Below, piece after piece: positions 14,328 to 15,785 of a stretch of 15,785 bases of DNA (positions are counted from its first letter, which is position 1; each line of letters begins with the position of its first letter). Source of the stretch: DAOVDI01 sp965373045 (GTDB taxonomy: Bacteria; Acidobacteriota; Aminicenantia; Aminicenantales; Aminicenantaceae); assembly GCA_965373045.1 (NCBI GenBank), contig CBDVEQ010000038.1:1-15785 (forward strand), given 5' to 3'. Both the position numbers and the translations under genes were made by a program. Below the pieces are notes generated by a model. It worked only from the letters and a program-made list of their open reading frames with translations. It was not told where the DNA came from and ran no database searches.

Positions 14328-15080
14328 ATGAAAAAAATAATCATTTTATTCACAGCGTTATTGATCCTGGCACCCGGCCTTATTTTTGCGGACATTGTTT
14401 CGTTCAAAACCGGCTATTTTTTCCCAAAAGCAGAGAGTGACCTTTGGCAGATCGAGTTTGAGAATATGGATTTTACAAGTGCGGATTATCAGGCCTCGAC
14501 ATTCGGTTTTTCCTATGAATATTTTCTGTCCAGGGAGATCAGCCTGGTCCTGGGGGTCGAAGGTTTTACCAAGCAAAAAATGGGTACCTATGTCGGCTAT
14601 GTCAGCGAACAGATCGGCGGAGATTATTGGGCTTTTGATTACGGAGATGGATTCGCTATAAGCCACGTTTTTTCGGTGTCATCCACTCCGTTTCAAGTCG
14701 GTCTGAAACTTACTCCCATGGGACGGCGAGGAAAATTCATTCCCTATCTCGGCGGAGGAGTCGGCATATATCTATGGAGCGTCCGACTTCAAGGTGAAAT
14801 GATCGACTTTTCGGATTCCGAGCTCTTTCATGATTTCAACATTAATCAGGATGTAATTGGCTATTATGTTTATCAGACTGATGCCCGGGAAGAAAACAAG
14901 ATTACTCTTGGCTTCCACGGTTTTGGCGGTATTATGATACCGATCGGCAACCGGATCAGTATTGATATCTCATTTAAATATATTATTGTAAAAGGCCGTT
15001 TTACAGAAGCTTTCCAGGGATTTGAAGATTTTGATCTGAGCGGCTCTCAGGGATCCATCGGGATCAATTACTGGTTCTGA
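14328..15080 (+). CDS. Putative outer-membrane beta-barrel protein
   Basis: The 250-residue product begins with a classic signal peptide, MKKIIILFTALLILAPGLIFA, probably cleaved after Ala21. The rest has alternating hydrophobic and polar residues, glycine- and aromatic-rich strands (FGFSYEYFLSREISLVLGVEGF, FIPYLGGGVGIYLWSV, TLGFHGFGGIMIPIGNRISIDISFKYIIV) and a terminal aromatic residue (NYWF). These are typical of OmpW/OprF-like eight-stranded barrels assembled by BAM. No specific family or ligand can be named. Start: ATG 14328 with GAGGAG 7 nt upstream; the in-frame ATG at 14298 overlaps the promoter and is rejected. It is monocistronic, framed by a sigma-54-type promoter and an intrinsic terminator, so it is probably condition-dependent. 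Confidence 0.8.
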   Translation: MKKIIILFTALLILAPGLIFADIVSFKTGYFFPKAESDLWQIEFENMDFTSADYQASTFGFSYEYFLSREISLVLGVEGFTKQKMGTYVGYVSEQIGGDYWAFDYGDGFAISHVFSVSSTPFQVGLKLTPMGRRGKFIPYLGGGVGIYLWSVRLQGEMIDFSDSELFHDFNINQDVIGYYVYQTDAREENKITLGFHGFGGIMIPIGNRISIDISFKYIIVKGRFTEAFQGFEDFDLSGSQGSIGINYWF

Positions 15081-15098
15081 ACTTAAATCGATACACAT

Positions 15099-15135
15099 GG
15101 ACAGGCTGTTTGAAAAATCAGCCTGTCCTTTTTTT
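15099..15135 (+). terminator. Rho-independent terminator
   Basis: GGACAGGCTG (15099-15108) and CAGCCTGTCC (15119-15128) form a perfect 10-bp stem with a 10-nt loop, followed by seven T (15129-15135). It lies 19 nt after the barrel-protein stop. On the other strand the hairpin lacks a T tract, so it acts mainly for the + strand gene; the T run overlaps the nitroreductase stop codon. Confidence 0.92.
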
Positions 15136-15655
15136 ATGATTCATATTTTTCATAGGAAATGATTTCGTTCATGGGTTTTCGGCCGCGGTCGTGGGGCTTC
15201 TCATCCGGATAGCCCAGCGGGGTCAAAGCCAGTACTTTCACATCCTCCGGTATGTTGAGGAGAGGCTTTACTTCCTTTTCCTCAAAAGCACCGATCCAGC
15301 AAGTTCCGAGACCATCCTCCTGTGCCTGAAGCATCAAATGGTCAATGGCACATGCGACATCGATCGACCACGATTTCATGTAATTCCCCTGGCGCTGATA
15401 GCTTTTGTCGGGAAATCCACAGGCCACTATCACAACCGGGGCATTTGCTATAAACATCTGTCCTCTTGACGCTTCTGCCAGCTTTTCCTTCATTTCCTGA
15501 TCTTCGACCAGTATAAATTTCCATGGCTGGCCGTTCTTCCCGGAGGGGGCGAGGCGCGCGGCTTCCAACACCCGGCCCATTACATCATCAGGAATAGGAT
15601 CGCTCTTGTATTTGCGAACGCTTCGTCTTTCTCTAATTATATCAAGAATCTTCAT
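15134..15655 (-). CDS. Nitroreductase-family FMN oxidoreductase
   Basis: This is an FMN-dependent NAD(P)H oxidoreductase of the nitroreductase superfamily; the physiological substrate is unknown. The 173 residues show the N-terminal FMN-phosphate motif RRSVRKY (10-16), APSGKNGQPWKFI (36-48) and a MFIANAPVVIVAC strand. Also present are the dimer helix DVACAIDHLMLQAQEDGLGTCWIGAF and the closing ALTPLGYPDEKP, all usual for the short anaerobe-type members. The ATG at 15655 is preceded by GGAGGAGGAG. It converges on the barrel-protein gene; no partner gene is in the window. Confidence 0.92.
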   Translation of the reverse strand: MKILDIIRERRSVRKYKSDPIPDDVMGRVLEAARLAPSGKNGQPWKFILVEDQEMKEKLAEASRGQMFIANAPVVIVACGFPDKSYQRQGNYMKSWSIDVACAIDHLMLQAQEDGLGTCWIGAFEEKEVKPLLNIPEDVKVLALTPLGYPDEKPHDRGRKPMNEIISYEKYES

Positions 15656-15709
15656 AACTCCTCCTCCCTGAATTATTTACAAAAATTGTCTATATGTTGA
15701 AAAAAAGGG

Positions 15710-15754
15710 TTCATCTCGTTTGTCTCGTACATCTTGTTCATCTCGCTTGTCTCA
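15710..15754 (+). repeat. 9-bp tandem array (TTCATCTCG)n
   Basis: Five 9-bp units run in order: TTCATCTCG, TTTGTCTCG, TACATCTTG, TTCATCTCG, CTTGTCTCA. Positions alternate between TTCATCTCG-like and YTTGTCTCG-like forms. It lies upstream of the nitroreductase and abuts the inverted 10-bp array. Confidence 0.8.
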
Positions 15755-15757
15755 TCG

Positions 15758-15785
15758 GCGAGAAAAGTCTGTCGAAGTCCATAGA
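15758..15785 (-). repeat. Inverted copy of the 10-bp array (window edge)
   Basis: The reverse complement is identical to 542-569 over 28 nt (TCTATGG, ACTTCGACAG, ACTTTTCTCGC). The window ends inside the array, so its full length is unseen. Confidence 0.85.

Overview
The window reads as a stretch of a Gram-negative, probably anaerobic and uncultured bacterium of moderate GC. Supporting this are an outer-membrane-barrel type protein with a signal peptide, a probable sigma-54 promoter, tryptophanase, a secreted C69 dipeptidase and a LarC nickel-cofactor protein. An Aminicenantes-like or deltaproteobacterial lineage would fit, but that is a guess from gene content. The window starts inside one repeat and ends inside another, so it may be a whole contig broken at repeats.

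Layout. Positions 1-626 are a repeat landing zone: an exact 185-bp-period duplication of a foldback element, a 20-bp ATTCCC..GGGAAT palindrome, a 7-bp tandem array, a 10-bp tandem array, then a promoter. Positions 627-2696 hold ruvB-queA on the + strand; queA has an in-frame TAA. Positions 2697-3130 hold a second, diverged copy of the same repeat cassette, followed by a promoter and an unrecognised 126-residue gene (3131-3511). Positions 3518-6725 on the - strand are a three-gene operon: mtnP (MTA phosphorylase), a PfkB-family kinase and tryptophanase. Positions 6843-8783 are a class III-type sirtuin followed by larC. Positions 8800-10446 (- strand) encode a secreted C69 dipeptidase. A strong REP-like hairpin and a promoter lead into folE-metG (10633-13111); metG carries an in-frame TAG. 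A TsaC/YrdC gene converges on it. Positions 13774-14327 hold an inverted copy of the foldback repeat, an inverted pair of 8-bp tandem arrays and a sigma-54-type promoter. This drives a beta-barrel-like protein ending at a strong intrinsic terminator. A nitroreductase (- strand) and a 9-bp tandem array close the window.

Most genes are ordinary housekeeping or salvage functions: Holliday junction migration, queuosine, threonylcarbamoyl-adenosine, methionyl-tRNA, pterin synthesis, MTA and tryptophan catabolism. The unusual content is intergenic: a modular repeat family whose hairpin loop is conserved while its stem changes but still pairs, always followed by short-period arrays, and sitting just upstream of promoters. 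The other unusual point is that two housekeeping genes (queA and metG) each carry one nonsense codon with no frameshift.
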